Positions 52,723 through 63,560 of a stretch of DNA of 64,000 nt are shown here, piece by piece. This DNA comes from Furcasterigmium furcatum. Its lineage: Eukaryota > Ascomycota > Sordariomycetes > Glomerellales > Plectosphaerellaceae. Position numbers and translations under genes: made by a program. Positions within the stretch are counted from its first letter, which is position 1; the number at the start of each line of letters is the position of its first letter. The notes under the pieces are model-generated. The model worked only from the letters and a program-made list of their open reading frames with translations. It made no database searches and had not been told where the DNA came from. The stretch lies in contig BCIA01000008.1 in the NCBI GenBank assembly GCA_001599815.1, positions 186,001 to 250,000 on the forward strand, in the 5' to 3' direction.

Positions 52723-54797
52723 ATGGCGGAAGAAGGCAAGAAGCTCAACTTCGCCCAGAAGGTCTACTACTTCCTGGCCCCCAACGCCGCGAAGGACGAC
52801 GATGGCCGTGACAACTTCAACTCGCGTCCCGAGTTCGTCCTCGCCGCCATGGGTGGTGCCGTCGGCCTCGGAAACCTGCTCCGTTTCCCCTCGGTCGTCT
52901 ACAACAACTACGGCCTGCAGTTCTTCATCCCTTACCTCATTGCCCTCTTCCTCATCGGTATCCCCATCCTCTGCCTCGAGCTTTGCATGGGCCAGGCCTA
53001 CCGTGGCGGCTGTGTCACCGCGTGGAACAACCTGAACCACCGCGGCAAGGGTGTCGGCTTCTCCCAGGTCTTCAACGGCTTCTCCGTCGTCGGCTACTAC
53101 GTGCCCATCCTGGCCTGGGCCATGACCTACTTCCGCATGTCCTTCCAGAGCCCCCTGCCCTGGACTGGCCGCGACACTGAGGAGTTCTTCTACGGCGAGG
53201 TCGTCCGCAACCCCTTCCCCACTGTCGGTGACGACGGCTGGGTCAGCTACCCTGGCACGGGAATGGTTGGCGAGACCGTCGGGTGGTGCTTCTTCATCTG
53301 GGCCCTGGTCTTCATGTGTAATTATGATCCGTTCCATCGTTTTCGGGTTGTTAATATGCTGACTCGATGATCACAGGCATGTACAAGGGTGTTGGCCTGA
53401 CCGGACGCAGCATGTACATCACCATGGCGCTGCCCCTGATCATGATCTGCATCCTCTGTGTCCGATCCCTCTCCCTCCCCAACGCCTCCGACGGCTTCCG
53501 TCTCTACCTCGGCGTCTGGCGCACCGAGTCCCTCCAGGGCCCCGGAGTCTGGCAGGATGCCTTCGGCCAGATGTTCTTCTCCATCGGTGTCGGTTTCGGA
53601 TACTTCACCACGTACGCCTCATACAGCTCCAAGTTCTCCAACTCCGTCCAGGACGCCTTCATCATCGCCCTCAGCAACTCGGCCATTGAGATCATCTCCG
53701 CCATGGCCGTCATGGGTGTCGTCGGATACCTCGGCTTCCCCGCGGACGGCGAGCGTCTCAACACCTTCAGCTCCGGATTCTTCTACTATCCCGAGGCCCT
53801 CGCCCTCCTGCCCGGCGCCAACTTCTTCTCTGCCCTCTTCTTCGCCACCCTCATGCTTCTTGGTCTCACTTGTGCCTTCGCTCTCTTCGAGGTGCTTGTG
53901 ACCATGATCATGGACAGCACATGGGGAAGCAAGATCCCTCGTCACTACGTCGCCCTGGGCGTCTTCGTCCTGGCCATCTCTACCTCCCTGATCTACTGCA
54001 GCGAGGTTGGCTTCTTCCTCCTGGATGCCATCGACACCTTCGTCAACGACCTGGGTCTCTTCTTCCTCGTGTGGTGCGAGACCTTCTTTGCCACCACCCT
54101 GTACCGCTGGAGGGACCCTGTTGACCAGATCGGCCTCCCGGCCTACCTCCTCTTCAACGGCGGCTTCGTCGGCGCCCACTTCATCGGCCTGCTCATCGGA
54201 CATCTCGTCAGCGCCGAGGCCGGTGCCGGTGTCGCCTTCGGCCTCTTCATCCTCGGCGCCGTCGGCGTCCTCTTCGTCGGCAAGACCCCCACCGTTCCCG
54301 CTCCCAGCTTCTGGGGCAACAACGCCATGCTCAGCCGCTTCTGGTACGCCGCCTTCTACTCCGGCCAGCAGCTCCGCCGCGACCTCAACCTCGCCGTCGC
54401 CAGCGGCAAGAACTGGAAGCTTCACTGGGCCTGGCCCGTCATCCTCAAGTACATCACCGCGCCTTCCGTCGGCATGGTCTTCACCTTCGCCTACACCAAG
54501 TTCGAGGCCAGGGGCTATGCCAAGGACCCCGCATACCTCTACAGCTTCATCCTGTTCCACATGGTCATGCTGTTCATCGTCGGCTGCTTCGTCTTCCCTC
54601 GCTTCTTCAACTTCCTCATCCACGAGTCCAGGGTCGGCGAGGGCAAGTACGAGGTCCAGCCCCAGGTCGTTGTTGGCAAGGCCCCCGTCCGCGTCCGTGT
54701 CAACAACGACATCGAGGAGGGTAGCTCCGTCGACGGCCCCAGCACCCCTGAGCTGGTCGGCGAGACCACCATCACCGAGGAGAAGCCCCGTCAATAA
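52723..54797 (+). CDS. Sodium:neurotransmitter symporter family (SLC6/NSS) transporter
   Basis: Two exons: 52723-53317 and 53377-54797, giving 671 aa with about 12 membrane spans. TM1 carries the signature AAMGGAVGLGNLLRFPSVVYNNYG, the family's Na+ and substrate site (GxAVGLGNxxRFP). PYLIALFLIGIPILCLELCMGQ matches TM2, and FFSIGVGFGYFTTYASYSSKF matches the unwound TM6 region with its SIGVG. The start is at the conserved cytosolic MAEEGKKLNFAQKVYYF. NSS members couple amino-acid or amine uptake to Na+ (and often Cl-). Substrate is unknown; fungi rely mainly on proton-coupled uptake, so this family is uncommon there. The C-terminal tail is acidic. Confidence 0.92.
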
Positions 54798-55828
54798 GCC
54801 AGAAAACACGTGGGGGCGAGCCGGAGCGCCTTGGGACATGGTTTCCTTGTTGTACGAAGGCGAGTCTCGTGGCTTGAATGCGGAGGTCTCACAGGTTTCA
54901 ATCGTTTATATATCCATGAGCAGTCTCTCGCGCCGTGAGGCGGCAGGACGCAGGACCTAGATATCCAATTCTAATTGACATTTCAATCAAATGTTCACAC
55001 CGTCCAATCTTGGATCGCTTCATAAAGTGAGTGACCTGTGTTGTCAGCCCTGGCTCGTTCATTCGGGTTGCTACAAGAGGTAGCTCGTAAAGCCCTAGGC
55101 CATACATATATAAGCCCACAAGCAGCCTCCTGGTTGCCCCTTTGATTCCTCACTACCATGGATGCTTTGATTCCACCACGATGAGCGCAAACAGAGAATA
55201 AAAGATCATACTTGCAGGACTATTCCCGCCGCTCGCCGCAGTCCAGCTCTCCATCGCGCGCGGGTTTGCCGGCGGTGGCGTCCTCGTGGTTATTCTGTTG
55301 GTTTACGTTAACCCGCGCTGGTTGAGGTTGGATGGATATGTCTCCATCATATAGAAGCAGGCAAGCCAGGTGTTGGAGTTGGCAGTTCATATGTGGTATT
55401 TGACAGATCTCACCAAGGGTATCGTGAGTGAGCAGCCGGCCTATTATATTGATGGGTCATTCTATATAGTCGTTGAAAATATAAACCACTGAAGCTTCTT
55501 CGAGAAACTTCTGAACTTTCTAAGACTCAGCCTCTACGCCCTTTATCCTCCATCCGTGGAACAGCGCATATCTCCTTGAACGCAGTCTCAAAATGTGGTC
55601 AGTTGACATCACTCCCCAATCCGATAGAGCAAGGCAGATGTATGCGTGGTTAAAACCACTCTTAGAAATCATGTTCATTGCGTCTCAAATCCAATTGCGC
55701 TTCGTTCATTAGACTGTGTTATGCTGTCTCGTATACATACCCAAACCATGCCTCGACCGAGGCAAGGAGCCGACTCACCCCGTGTTGACCCTGATATGTA
55801 CCATAAACGCCCTCTTTGCTTGACTTTA
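54798..55828. other. Intergenic region with a possible gene relic
   Basis: Contains a TATA-like TATATAA at 55107-55113 and an ATG at 55158 that is soon stopped, followed by the open stretch described at 55217-55354. More AT-rich than surrounding genes. Confidence 0.45.
55217..55354 (+). pseudogene. Short hydrophobic open stretch, possible gene relic
   Basis: A 45-codon open stretch preceded by a good acceptor-like sequence (CTTGCAG ending at 55216 or 55217) and ending in TAG. It reads GLFPPLAAVQLSIARGFAGG then VLVVILLVYVNPRW, a hydrophobic hairpin-like profile loosely like small PMP3-type proteolipids. No donor upstream can join it to the ATG at 55158, so I treat it as a relic or chance. Confidence 0.25.
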
Positions 55829-57039
55829 TTAGATAGCTACGACCGCGGCAAACATGGCAACCACGCCAGCGGCAACGCTGATGCGGAGGGCAGAAGCGGA
55901 GTTGCCGTTATCCGCAGCATCATCCGAGCCATCGCCACTCGGGCTGGGGCTGGGCTGCGATTCCTGAGTGGTCTCATCATCATCATTGCTGTCATCATCG
56001 TTATCGACACTATCATCGTCGTCGTTGTTGGAGTCGTCATCATCATCATCACCGCCGATAATGTTCGTGAAAGTAGGCGTGGGCGGCGTATCGAGGGCAG
56101 TGGCGGAGTAGTCATCGCACATGGTGGTGAAGGGGGTAGCAACTAAGCCGTGCGGTCAGTGATTGATGTCCTGTAGCAGATTCTAGGCAACGGAAACTCA
56201 CTGGTCAGAGCCTCGAAAGACCTGGCCGAACGAGCCCAGTCGGCGCAGGTGGTCGCCCAGCCCGCAATCTCATCGCCCGCGTAGGTCCTGGAGCCCCTGA
56301 TGGTCTCGTAACTGTGGGCGTCTTGTTAGGATCTGAACAGACGCAAGGTCTCGCACGACTCACCAGAAACATCCCGCGAGGGAGACGACGGGGGAGTTCA
56401 GCAGCTCGGGCGTGGCCTGGGCACACTCGTAGATGGTCTGGCCTAGAGACTGGCACTGGGGGTGCATGTCACCGGGGGCAACTGCCGGTCCGGTCTCCTC
56501 TGCGGTGCCACTCTGGGTGGCGCTCTGGGTGGCGCTCTGGGTGAGAGACGCAATGACATCGGTGGGAAGGCTGCTGCCCGAGGCGTTGATGTCGTCGCCG
56601 CCGGCAGTGGCGCAGAAATTCGACGGCTCGCTGCTGCAGAAGACGTCCATTCCATAGAAGACTGTGCTCCTTCGTCAGTAATCTGGGTCTCTCAGAAGGC
56701 GTTCGGCGCCGACATACGAGTATACGAGGATGAGAGGTGCGTCAGGCTCCGGCTGATGAAGTTGGCGCACTGGCCATAGACGTCTCCGAAGGCCGCACCG
56801 GAAGAGCAGCACGCGCAGGGCAGGATGTCGTTGATATCGGTAAGGGGGCCGTCGATCAGGTCGGCGCAGGAATACAGGTGGTCGTCGGCCACCGAGCAGG
56901 CGGCAAGACTTCCCTCGCCCGTCGCGGCGGCGTTGATGGCGGCCATCACGGCGAACGGGGGAGGGGCGGCAGTGAGCTGTGCTCTCGCAATGGGCAGGGC
57001 GGCGAGGCCACCGAGGGCCAGAAGGATGTGATGCGCCAT
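55829..57039 (-). CDS. Secreted GPI-anchored Cys-containing protein
   Basis: Four exons on the minus strand: 57039-56718, 56661-56364, 56311-56202 and 56142-55829, giving 347 aa. A signal peptide (MAHHILLALGGLAALPIARAQ) starts the protein. The ectodomain has paired Cys (PCACCSSGAAFG, DVFCSSEPSNFCATAGG, HPQCQSLGQTIYECAQ, GWATTCADWA and TTMCDDYSA) and a TQSA repeat encoded by a 12-bp tandem repeat near 56512-56541. An Asp/Asn/Ser-rich spacer (about 265-295) and a hydrophobic tail (ISVAAGVVAMFAAVVAI) after small residues predict a GPI anchor. No known family recognised; it is likely a cell-wall or plasma-membrane surface protein. A TATA-like box lies 92 bp upstream. Confidence 0.83.
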
Positions 57040-57130
57040 TGCTGGTAGTTTCTGGGAGGCTCAAGAGATCTGTGAGGTAGTGATGACTTCTTCAGGCGTT
57101 CTCGAGCCGAGAAGACGGACATGCACGAGT

Positions 57131-57136
57131 CTTATA
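57131..57136 (-). promoter_or_regulatory. TATA-like box of the GPI-protein gene
   Basis: TATAAG on the minus strand, 92 bp upstream of the ATG at 57039. Confidence 0.4.
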
Positions 57137-58036
57137 CCCGACGTCGCTCACCCGAGCACCGGGAAACAAGAAACACAGCTGTCTAGCTCAAGGCTTTCCG
57201 GCGCCAATGTCAGGCGACCAGCTGAACGAGCTACTGCAAAAGGACCATGCCGGTCGAGGACTGCATGACAAGGTGGCGATCATCACGATGCAGGCCAAGC
57301 AATTCCCCATGCCTCTTTCAGCTCTTCTACGCCTAACGGGGAAATAAACGGGCTGAGCAGATCGGTGGCGGGGGAGCTTAGCCAGCTTGTCTTTGGTGCT
57401 AGGGGCTTGTGATATTGGCGCTCCAGCACCTCGGGTGCCGCTGTCCCAAGACCGACGCCCGGCTGTCCGCGCCATGCAGGTATAGAAGGCGGGCGATGAA
57501 GGAGTTGTCACGGTGGCGCTGGAACATGGCACTTGCTAACAGTGTCCAGGGCACTCAGAGAAGCTGTAGACCGCTGCTTGAGAAGAAAAGTGATCAGCCT
57601 CGGGCGGATGTGCGGCTTGCATGAGGCTTTTCGGGAGACTGTCCCGGACCACTTGAGGGGACAATATTGGCGGTTAGCCACTTAGACCAACATCTAAGCG
57701 AAGCCTTTCCCGACTGGATCTGGCGCGAGGCGGAAAGGGTGAGTTGTCTCAGCGAGTGCGGCACCCTCGGGAACCTGGATTGTGCCTGGGCTCCGAGGCG
57801 GAGTGCGTGGTTTGACAGGCACAACGGCGGCACGTTGGAGAGGAGTGTCCCGTGGTTGGACGGAAGTTCCGGCCTTTCTTTTACGATACCCGCCCCAGCT
57901 CCATTGTGGCTTACTGGACTGGTGGTGTGCTGGACGAAGAGGGGAAAAGAGATGTCTGATTTGGGATGCCCGGACGCCGGAGCGGAATCGACCACGAGCG
58001 AGTGGGTCCGATCGGTCCGCTGCACGTGGTGGAAAA

Positions 58037-58070
58037 GATAAGCTCGATAAGCTTGTTTGTTATCTTATCT
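58037..58070. promoter_or_regulatory. Cluster of four GATA motifs in inverted arrangement
   Basis: GATAAG at 58037-58042 and 58046-58051 on the plus strand, and two GATAA on the minus strand at 58060-58069. The outer parts form an inverted repeat (AGATAAG / CTTATCT). About 370-400 bp upstream of the hos3 ATG. Fungal GATA factors (nitrogen, light, development or iron regulators) are candidate binders. Confidence 0.5.
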
Positions 58071-58435
58071 CACATGACGTTTGTGGGGAAACGCGTCCAC
58101 TCGGCCGGGACCCTGCATCAAGCCCGCCGTTGCCCGTTGCCCGCTGAACTGGCCTGGCCTGGGAAGACGCGTCCAACTTTCTCAATCAAAACAGTGCGGA
58201 TCCAAATTCCCATCATCATCACCACCGCCGCCGCCGCCACCCACACTTCCTGACTCGATTGGACTCGACTGTCGTCATCCACGTGGGATCCTCTGCCCCT
58301 CCATCGCATGCGCGACAGTCGCTCAGTGTATCTCAGACGCATACATACCACATCCCACTGTTGGATTTACTCGACACTCCATCCGGACACATTAGACCAA
58401 GAGGCTCTCGCTCATGAGCCTCCAAAACCGCCGAC

Positions 58436-61400
58436 ATGGCTTCATCGTCGGAACGGGCGCCCTCGCGGCGTCAGTCCCTGGCGAATCTAACCGCAAAGGA
58501 CCACGATTCTGAACTCTCAAACTCCCTCAACAAGCTCTCCCTCTCGACCTCGGCCGGCCCAGCCCGCAATGCGCCGCGCAGTCCCAGCGCCCTCTCCCCC
58601 TATCGACCCTCCGTCAGTCGAACCCCGACCGCCTCTAACGGGGGTGCTCCCCGCGCGCCCTCTCGAAGCCCCTCGGTCAGTCGAGAGTCGCGCTCCCGAT
58701 CTTCTACGCCGACTCTCCTCCGCAAGGCCTCGAACAACTCACTGCGCTCTGCGAATGGGCGCGCACCGAGCCAGCCCCCTTCTCGTCGCTCCAGCCTTGT
58801 GCACTCCTCGTCGCCCACCCCCAAGAATAACAACCTGGGGATGCCTATCACGGAAGAGCCCCCAAAGCCAATTCCCACAGCCAATTCGGTGGCAAGCGAC
58901 TATTTCCAGACGGAGCTGGACGCTCTCCACGGCTCGACCTCGACCAAGCGCACCGAGACCCTCGTCATCATGCACGATGCCTGCTACGGCCATCGATTCT
59001 CCCGGCCGAAGACCTCCCGCGCGGCCCTCAGTACGATCGTCGAGAGGCCGGAGAGGATCAAGGCCAGCGCCCTCGGTGTAGCAATGGCCTACGTCCGCCT
59101 CGGCGAACGCCACTGCGACGGCGCAAACCCCGTGCACCCGAAGCTGGACCCGACCACGATCCCCAACCTACCCTTCCGCATCCACAAGACGGCTCGCAAG
59201 CTGTCCCTCCTGTCGCCCGCGGTGACGAACGTTCACGGGAGCAAGTGGATGGAGGAGCTTAAGGTTATGTGCAACTCGGCTGAGGCGAAGCTTGCTACGG
59301 GGGGCAGGGACCTGCAACGCCCCGACATGAACCGCGGCGCGGAGGGTGCGCCCGCCAAGTTCCACGAGGGAGACCTATACCTCTGCTCCGAATCCCTCGA
59401 TGCGCTGGAGGGGTCTCTGGGTGCCGTGTGCGAGGCCGTCGACCGGGTGTTCACGGCAGGACCTCGCCGCGCGTTCGTCGCTGTCCGGCCACCCGGCCAT
59501 CACTGCTCCGCCTCCTGGCCCTCTGGGTTCTGCTGGATCAACAACGTCCATGTGGGCATCATGCACGGCATGCTGAGCCATGGGCTCACGCACGCCGCAA
59601 TTATCGACTTTGACCTTCATCACGGCGATGGGTCGCAGAGCATCACGTGGCAGCATAACACCAGGGCCACCCTGGCGAACAAGAATGCCGCTGCCTGGAA
59701 GAAGACGTCCATCGGGTACTTCAGCTTGCACGACATCAACTCATACCCCTGCGAGATGGGCGACGAGGAGAAGGTCAAGAACGCGAGTCTGTGCATCGAG
59801 AACGCGCACGGGCAAAATATCTGGAACGTGCACCTGCACTCTTGGGACTCGGAGACCGAGTTCTGGAAGCTCTACGAGACCAAGTACATGGTCCTCATCG
59901 AGAAGACCCGGCTCTATCTCCGCCAGCAGGCCGAGCGCGTGCGGGCGTCCGGGCAGACGCCCAAGGCGGCCATCTTCTTCTCGGCCGGGTTCGATGCGAG
60001 CGAGTGGGAGACAAAGGGCATGCAGCGTCATAATGTGAACGTGCCCACCGAGTTCTACGCCCGCATCACCCAGGACATCGTCAAGCTGGCCGCCGAGGAG
60101 GGCCTCAGCACTGATGGCCGGGTGATCAGTGTGCTGGAAGGCGGCTATAGTGACAGGGCCCTGTTCTCTGGCGTCTGCAGCCATCTCACCGGCATGGTGG
60201 GCGACCAGTCATCGCAAACTGTGACGAGCCAGCAGGGCGGTTTGGCGTACGAGATGGGCCAGAGGATCGGCACCATCGAGGAGACCAAGCCGGCCTTAAA
60301 GGAGGAGGAGGACACGCCGTCTCTCGCCTCACTCCATGCCTACAACCCGTCGTGGTGGTCCAGCGCCGAGCTGGACAACCTCGAGGCGGCCATGGGAATG
60401 CCCCCTCAGGAGCCGAAGAAGCCGCGGTACAACACGCCGCCGACGTACTCATCGCCTACGCAGGCATCAACAGCTAGGGTCGCAAACCCTGCCAAGGTGC
60501 GCAGAAGTATGTCGGGCCTGTCCTCAGTGAACGGAAGCCTTGTGCGGCCTCCGTCGCCGCCGCCGCCCGAGGTCCCGTGGACCGTCGCGGTCCATGAGCT
60601 GAGCAAGCTCCTGATTCCCAGCGACCGCCAGACAGACAGCTGCACGGCCGAGGACCTCAATGCGGAGGCGACGCGCGCTCGGCGTGATCGGCAGTCGGTT
60701 CTCAACCCGGCCGCGGTGGCGCCGCCTGTTCCTCCTATGCCTGCTCCCGCTGAGCGCCCGACGTCTCGCATGTCGCTGCGGGAGCGTAAGGTGACCAAGT
60801 CGTTCTACGAGGGACCCGATGAGGAAGATGAGAAGCAGGCCAAGGGCAGGAGAAAGACCGTTGCCGGATCTGCTGCCCTGACAACTGACAAGGTAGGTGT
60901 CCTTGGTGAATATTGGTCTACAGAGTCCCAGCTAACATGCGCTCGGAAGGCATCTTCACGCGGACCCCCTGATGCCAGCGCCAACGGTGCGGTCAAGCGA
61001 ACCGGGCGAAGACTTAGTGGTGTCTCGTCCGTCGTGTCGACACCGGCGAGGAAGCCCATTGGGCGGGCGGCGAGCGGCTCGGCTGTGCCTCAGACGGAGG
61101 TAAAGCCGGCAGCATCCAAGGGCCAAGTTGGCGCCGCCCCCCTGTCCGTGAAGAAGACCAGGGCGCCCGCAGCACCACGGGGCGGAGGAGCCCGGGCCCC
61201 CCGTGGCGGCAAGAAGGCTGCGGCTGGGGGCAAGTCGACCCCTACCGAGACCACACGGCCTGGTTCTTCGGCCGGGGCATCTGCCGCAACACCAAATGTG
61301 TCGACTCCGAGCACCGACGCCGACGGACTGGAGGGCATCACGTCGGGAATGAAGAAGATCAGGATCAACCTGATCACGAAGGCGCAGAAGGAGGAGAGGG

Positions 61401-61942
61401 AGCGTGCGGCGACGGCGTCTTCGGCCGCATCGCCCGTCGGAACCGACAGCCGGGTGACGAGCCCTCTAGATTCTCACAGCATGATGCCGCCGCCACCCCC
61501 GGCACCCGTTGTTCATCCCGCGTCCAGCGACGCCAGCCGCCCTCCCACCTCCGATGGGTCTGTCCTGCTGCACTCTTCGCCCCCGTCAGCCGCCGCGCCG
61601 CCGTCGCTGTCGACGCCGACCACCGAATATGCGCCGGTCGCAGCGTCCCCGGCCCCGTATCAGGTCGCGCTTCCGGCCAGCTCGCCCGTCATGACGCCGC
61701 CGGCGGACCAGTTTTCGAGCCCCGACATGTTCGTGGCCTACCAGCCCGAAGGACCAGCGCCGGTGCCTGTGCCTGCTCAGGAGTCGCTCAAGTGGCTGCC
61801 GCCCAACACGGCAACCCCGGCGGCGATGCGACGCACGGATCTGCCCGTCTTCACGGCGACGTCAGCTATTCCCTTTGCGCCGCGGGGAGGCGAGCAGAGG
61901 CCGCCGTCTGCGGCGCGGACCGAGGACGAGTCCAGGCGGTGA
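58436..61942 (+). CDS. hos3: Histone deacetylase, Hos3 type
   Basis: Two exons are likely: 58436-60892 and 60950-61942, giving 1149 aa. The 57-nt intron (GTAGGT donor, GCTAAC branch, weak GAAG acceptor) is in frame and stop-free, so 1168 aa is possible if it is retained. A Ser/Pro/Arg-rich N-terminus of about 170 aa is followed by the deacetylase domain (about 180-580): VRPPGHHCSASWPSGFCWIN (catalytic His pair about 354), IIDFDLHHGDGSQ (zinc-binding Asp and His about 391) and FSAGFDASEWE. It removes acetyl groups from histones or other proteins. A long Ser/Pro/Ala-rich C-terminus of about 550 aa contains the basic motif SGMKKIRINLITKAQKEERER. Hos3/HosB is chosen over Hda1 and Rpd3 by domain position and sequence. 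Confidence 0.9.
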   Translation: MASSSERAPSRRQSLANLTAKDHDSELSNSLNKLSLSTSAGPARNAPRSPSALSPYRPSVSRTPTASNGGAPRAPSRSPSVSRESRSRSSTPTLLRKASNNSLRSANGRAPSQPPSRRSSLVHSSSPTPKNNNLGMPITEEPPKPIPTANSVASDYFQTELDALHGSTSTKRTETLVIMHDACYGHRFSRPKTSRAALSTIVERPERIKASALGVAMAYVRLGERHCDGANPVHPKLDPTTIPNLPFRIHKTARKLSLLSPAVTNVHGSKWMEELKVMCNSAEAKLATGGRDLQRPDMNRGAEGAPAKFHEGDLYLCSESLDALEGSLGAVCEAVDRVFTAGPRRAFVAVRPPGHHCSASWPSGFCWINNVHVGIMHGMLSHGLTHAAIIDFDLHHGDGSQSITWQHNTRATLANKNAAAWKKTSIGYFSLHDINSYPCEMGDEEKVKNASLCIENAHGQNIWNVHLHSWDSETEFWKLYETKYMVLIEKTRLYLRQQAERVRASGQTPKAAIFFSAGFDASEWETKGMQRHNVNVPTEFYARITQDIVKLAAEEGLSTDGRVISVLEGGYSDRALFSGVCSHLTGMVGDQSSQTVTSQQGGLAYEMGQRIGTIEETKPALKEEEDTPSLASLHAYNPSWWSSAELDNLEAAMGMPPQEPKKPRYNTPPTYSSPTQASTARVANPAKVRRSMSGLSSVNGSLVRPPSPPPPEVPWTVAVHELSKLLIPSDRQTDSCTAEDLNAEATRARRDRQSVLNPAAVAPPVPPMPAPAERPTSRMSLRERKVTKSFYEGPDEEDEKQAKGRRKTVAGSAALTTDKVGVLGEYWSTESQLTCARKASSRGPPDASANGAVKRTGRRLSGVSSVVSTPARKPIGRAASGSAVPQTEVKPAASKGQVGAAPLSVKKTRAPAAPRGGGARAPRGGKKAAAGGKSTPTETTRPGSSAGASAATPNVSTPSTDADGLEGITSGMKKIRINLITKAQKEERERAATASSAASPVGTDSRVTSPLDSHSMMPPPPPAPVVHPASSDASRPPTSDGSVLLHSSPPSAAAPPSLSTPTTEYAPVAASPAPYQVALPASSPVMTPPADQFSSPDMFVAYQPEGPAPVPVPAQESLKWLPPNTATPAAMRRTDLPVFTATSAIPFAPRGGEQRPPSAARTEDESRR

Positions 61943-62559
61943 GTGAGTGAGTGAATACCTAGAGAGAGATGGGTGAAGTCATGTTGGAGATGCAGAGTTG
62001 GTTCTGTCGTGTGTTGGAGTACCTATGTACATTTCTGTTGATTCTGCGGTTTTCTGGGCGAGCTCAACTCGCGACGGCGCGCCGCACATGATACCCCCTG
62101 AATGTACTTTCTTGTCTTTTTCTCCCCCATTTCCTCTTCTTTGTCTGCGACGGTGCGCGTCTGACATGTGAATGAACCCGAGGTTGCATTTCTTGAGTGC
62201 ATAATATGAGTTGTAATATCATGTGAGTGAGGCCCGACGGCGGTGGACGTCTCCTGTGCAGTCCACTGAGCATGAGCTCAATTCTGTGAGATGATTGGTC
62301 GGCGCATCGGGTGGGCTTTGGCTTTGGTGGGCGTCTGACTCTTGTGGTGCGGACATTGAGCATCTGGACCCTCACTCAAACAACTCACAACCATTCATAC
62401 ACACCTGGTCGACACGGCTTGTAGGCATCTCACGCGACATAAACAATCTCGAGGACATCTGCTCGGTCGATTCGCAGCGTAGCTTGGCCGCCAGATACAC
62501 CGGAGCCACCGCCCCTATCTAGGGCATCCCGCATCTCCCTCACATCCACCACCACCACC
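61943..62559. other. Intergenic region hos3 to histidinol-phosphatase
   Basis: A short GAGT tandem repeat overlaps the hos3 stop (about 61940-61953). The rest is 3' flank and promoter. No gene seen. Confidence 0.4.
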
Positions 62560-63560
62560 ATGGCGTTCACGATGCACTCGCACTCGGGCCAGTTCTGCCC
62601 GGGCCACGCCAAGGACCAGCTCGAGGACATCATCCTGCACGCCATCAGCATTGGATACAAGACCATGGGCCTGACGGAGCACATGCCGCGGATGGAGATC
62701 GCAGACCTATACCCCGAGGAGGCGAGTCTCCCATCGTGATAGCATCAACGGTCCCCGACTAACACCCCCCTCAGCTCGGCGACGACCCGGCCGCGTCCCT
62801 CGCCCTCCTGCCCCCCAGGCACGACGCCTACATCGTCGAGGCCCAGCGCCTCCAGGCCAAGTACGCCTCCCAGATCCACATCCTCATCGGCTTCGAGGGC
62901 GAGTGGTACCGTCCGTCGTACGCGGCCTACATCACCTCCCTCGCCGCCCACCCGGCCGTCGACTACTTCATCGGCAGCATCCACCACGTCGACGGCATCC
63001 CCATCGACTACGACGCCGCCTTCTACGCCCGGGCCCGCGAGCACAACAGCAGCCCCGACGCGCCCGCCACGGACGCCGCCCTCTTCGAGCGCTACTACGA
63101 CCAGCAGCACGCCATGCTCTCGGCCCTCCGCCCCCTCGTCGTCGGCCACTTCGACCTCATCCGCCTCCTCGCCGCCTCCCCCGACGCCTGCCCCCGCGCC
63201 GCCCACCCCGGCGTCTGGGCCCGCATCGAGCGCAACCTCGCCCTCGTCGCCTCCTACGGCGGCATCCTCGAGTGCAACTCCTCCGCCCTGCGCAAGGGCC
63301 TCGCCGAGCCCTACCCCGCCCGCGCCATCGCCGAGCGCTGGATCCAGCTCGGCGGCCGCTTCACAATGTCCGACGACAGCCACGGCGTCGCCCAGGTCGC
63401 CACAAACTACGCCCGCGCCGCGCGGTACCTGCAGGGCCTCGGCGTCCGGGAGGTGTGGACCTTCGACCGCGCAGCGCGCGGCGACGGCGAGAAGGGCGTG
63501 CTGACCGAGAGGGCCGTCAGCCTGGACGTGTTCCGCGAGGCGTTCGCTGAGGGGAGCTGA
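62560..63560 (+). CDS. HIS2: Histidinol-phosphatase (PHP family)
   Basis: Two exons: 62560-62721 and 62775-63560, giving 315 aa. The intron appears to use a GC donor (GCGAGT) with a CTAAC branch and CTCAG acceptor; any GT donor nearby breaks the frame, whereas this one gives YPEELGDDPAAS. PHP metal-binding motifs: MHSHSGQFCPGHA at the N-terminus, LTEHMPR, IGFEGEWY, SIHHVDG, VVGHFDLIR and FTMSDDSHG. It dephosphorylates L-histidinol phosphate in histidine biosynthesis, as yeast His2. Very high third-position GC. Confidence 0.92.

Larger units (their letters stand above)
57040..58435. other. 1.4-kb divergent promoter region, GPI protein and hos3
   Basis: Holds the TATA-like box (57131-57136), the GATA cluster (58037-58070) and short CAT/CCG trinucleotide runs near 58212-58245. 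No gene supported. Confidence 0.45.
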
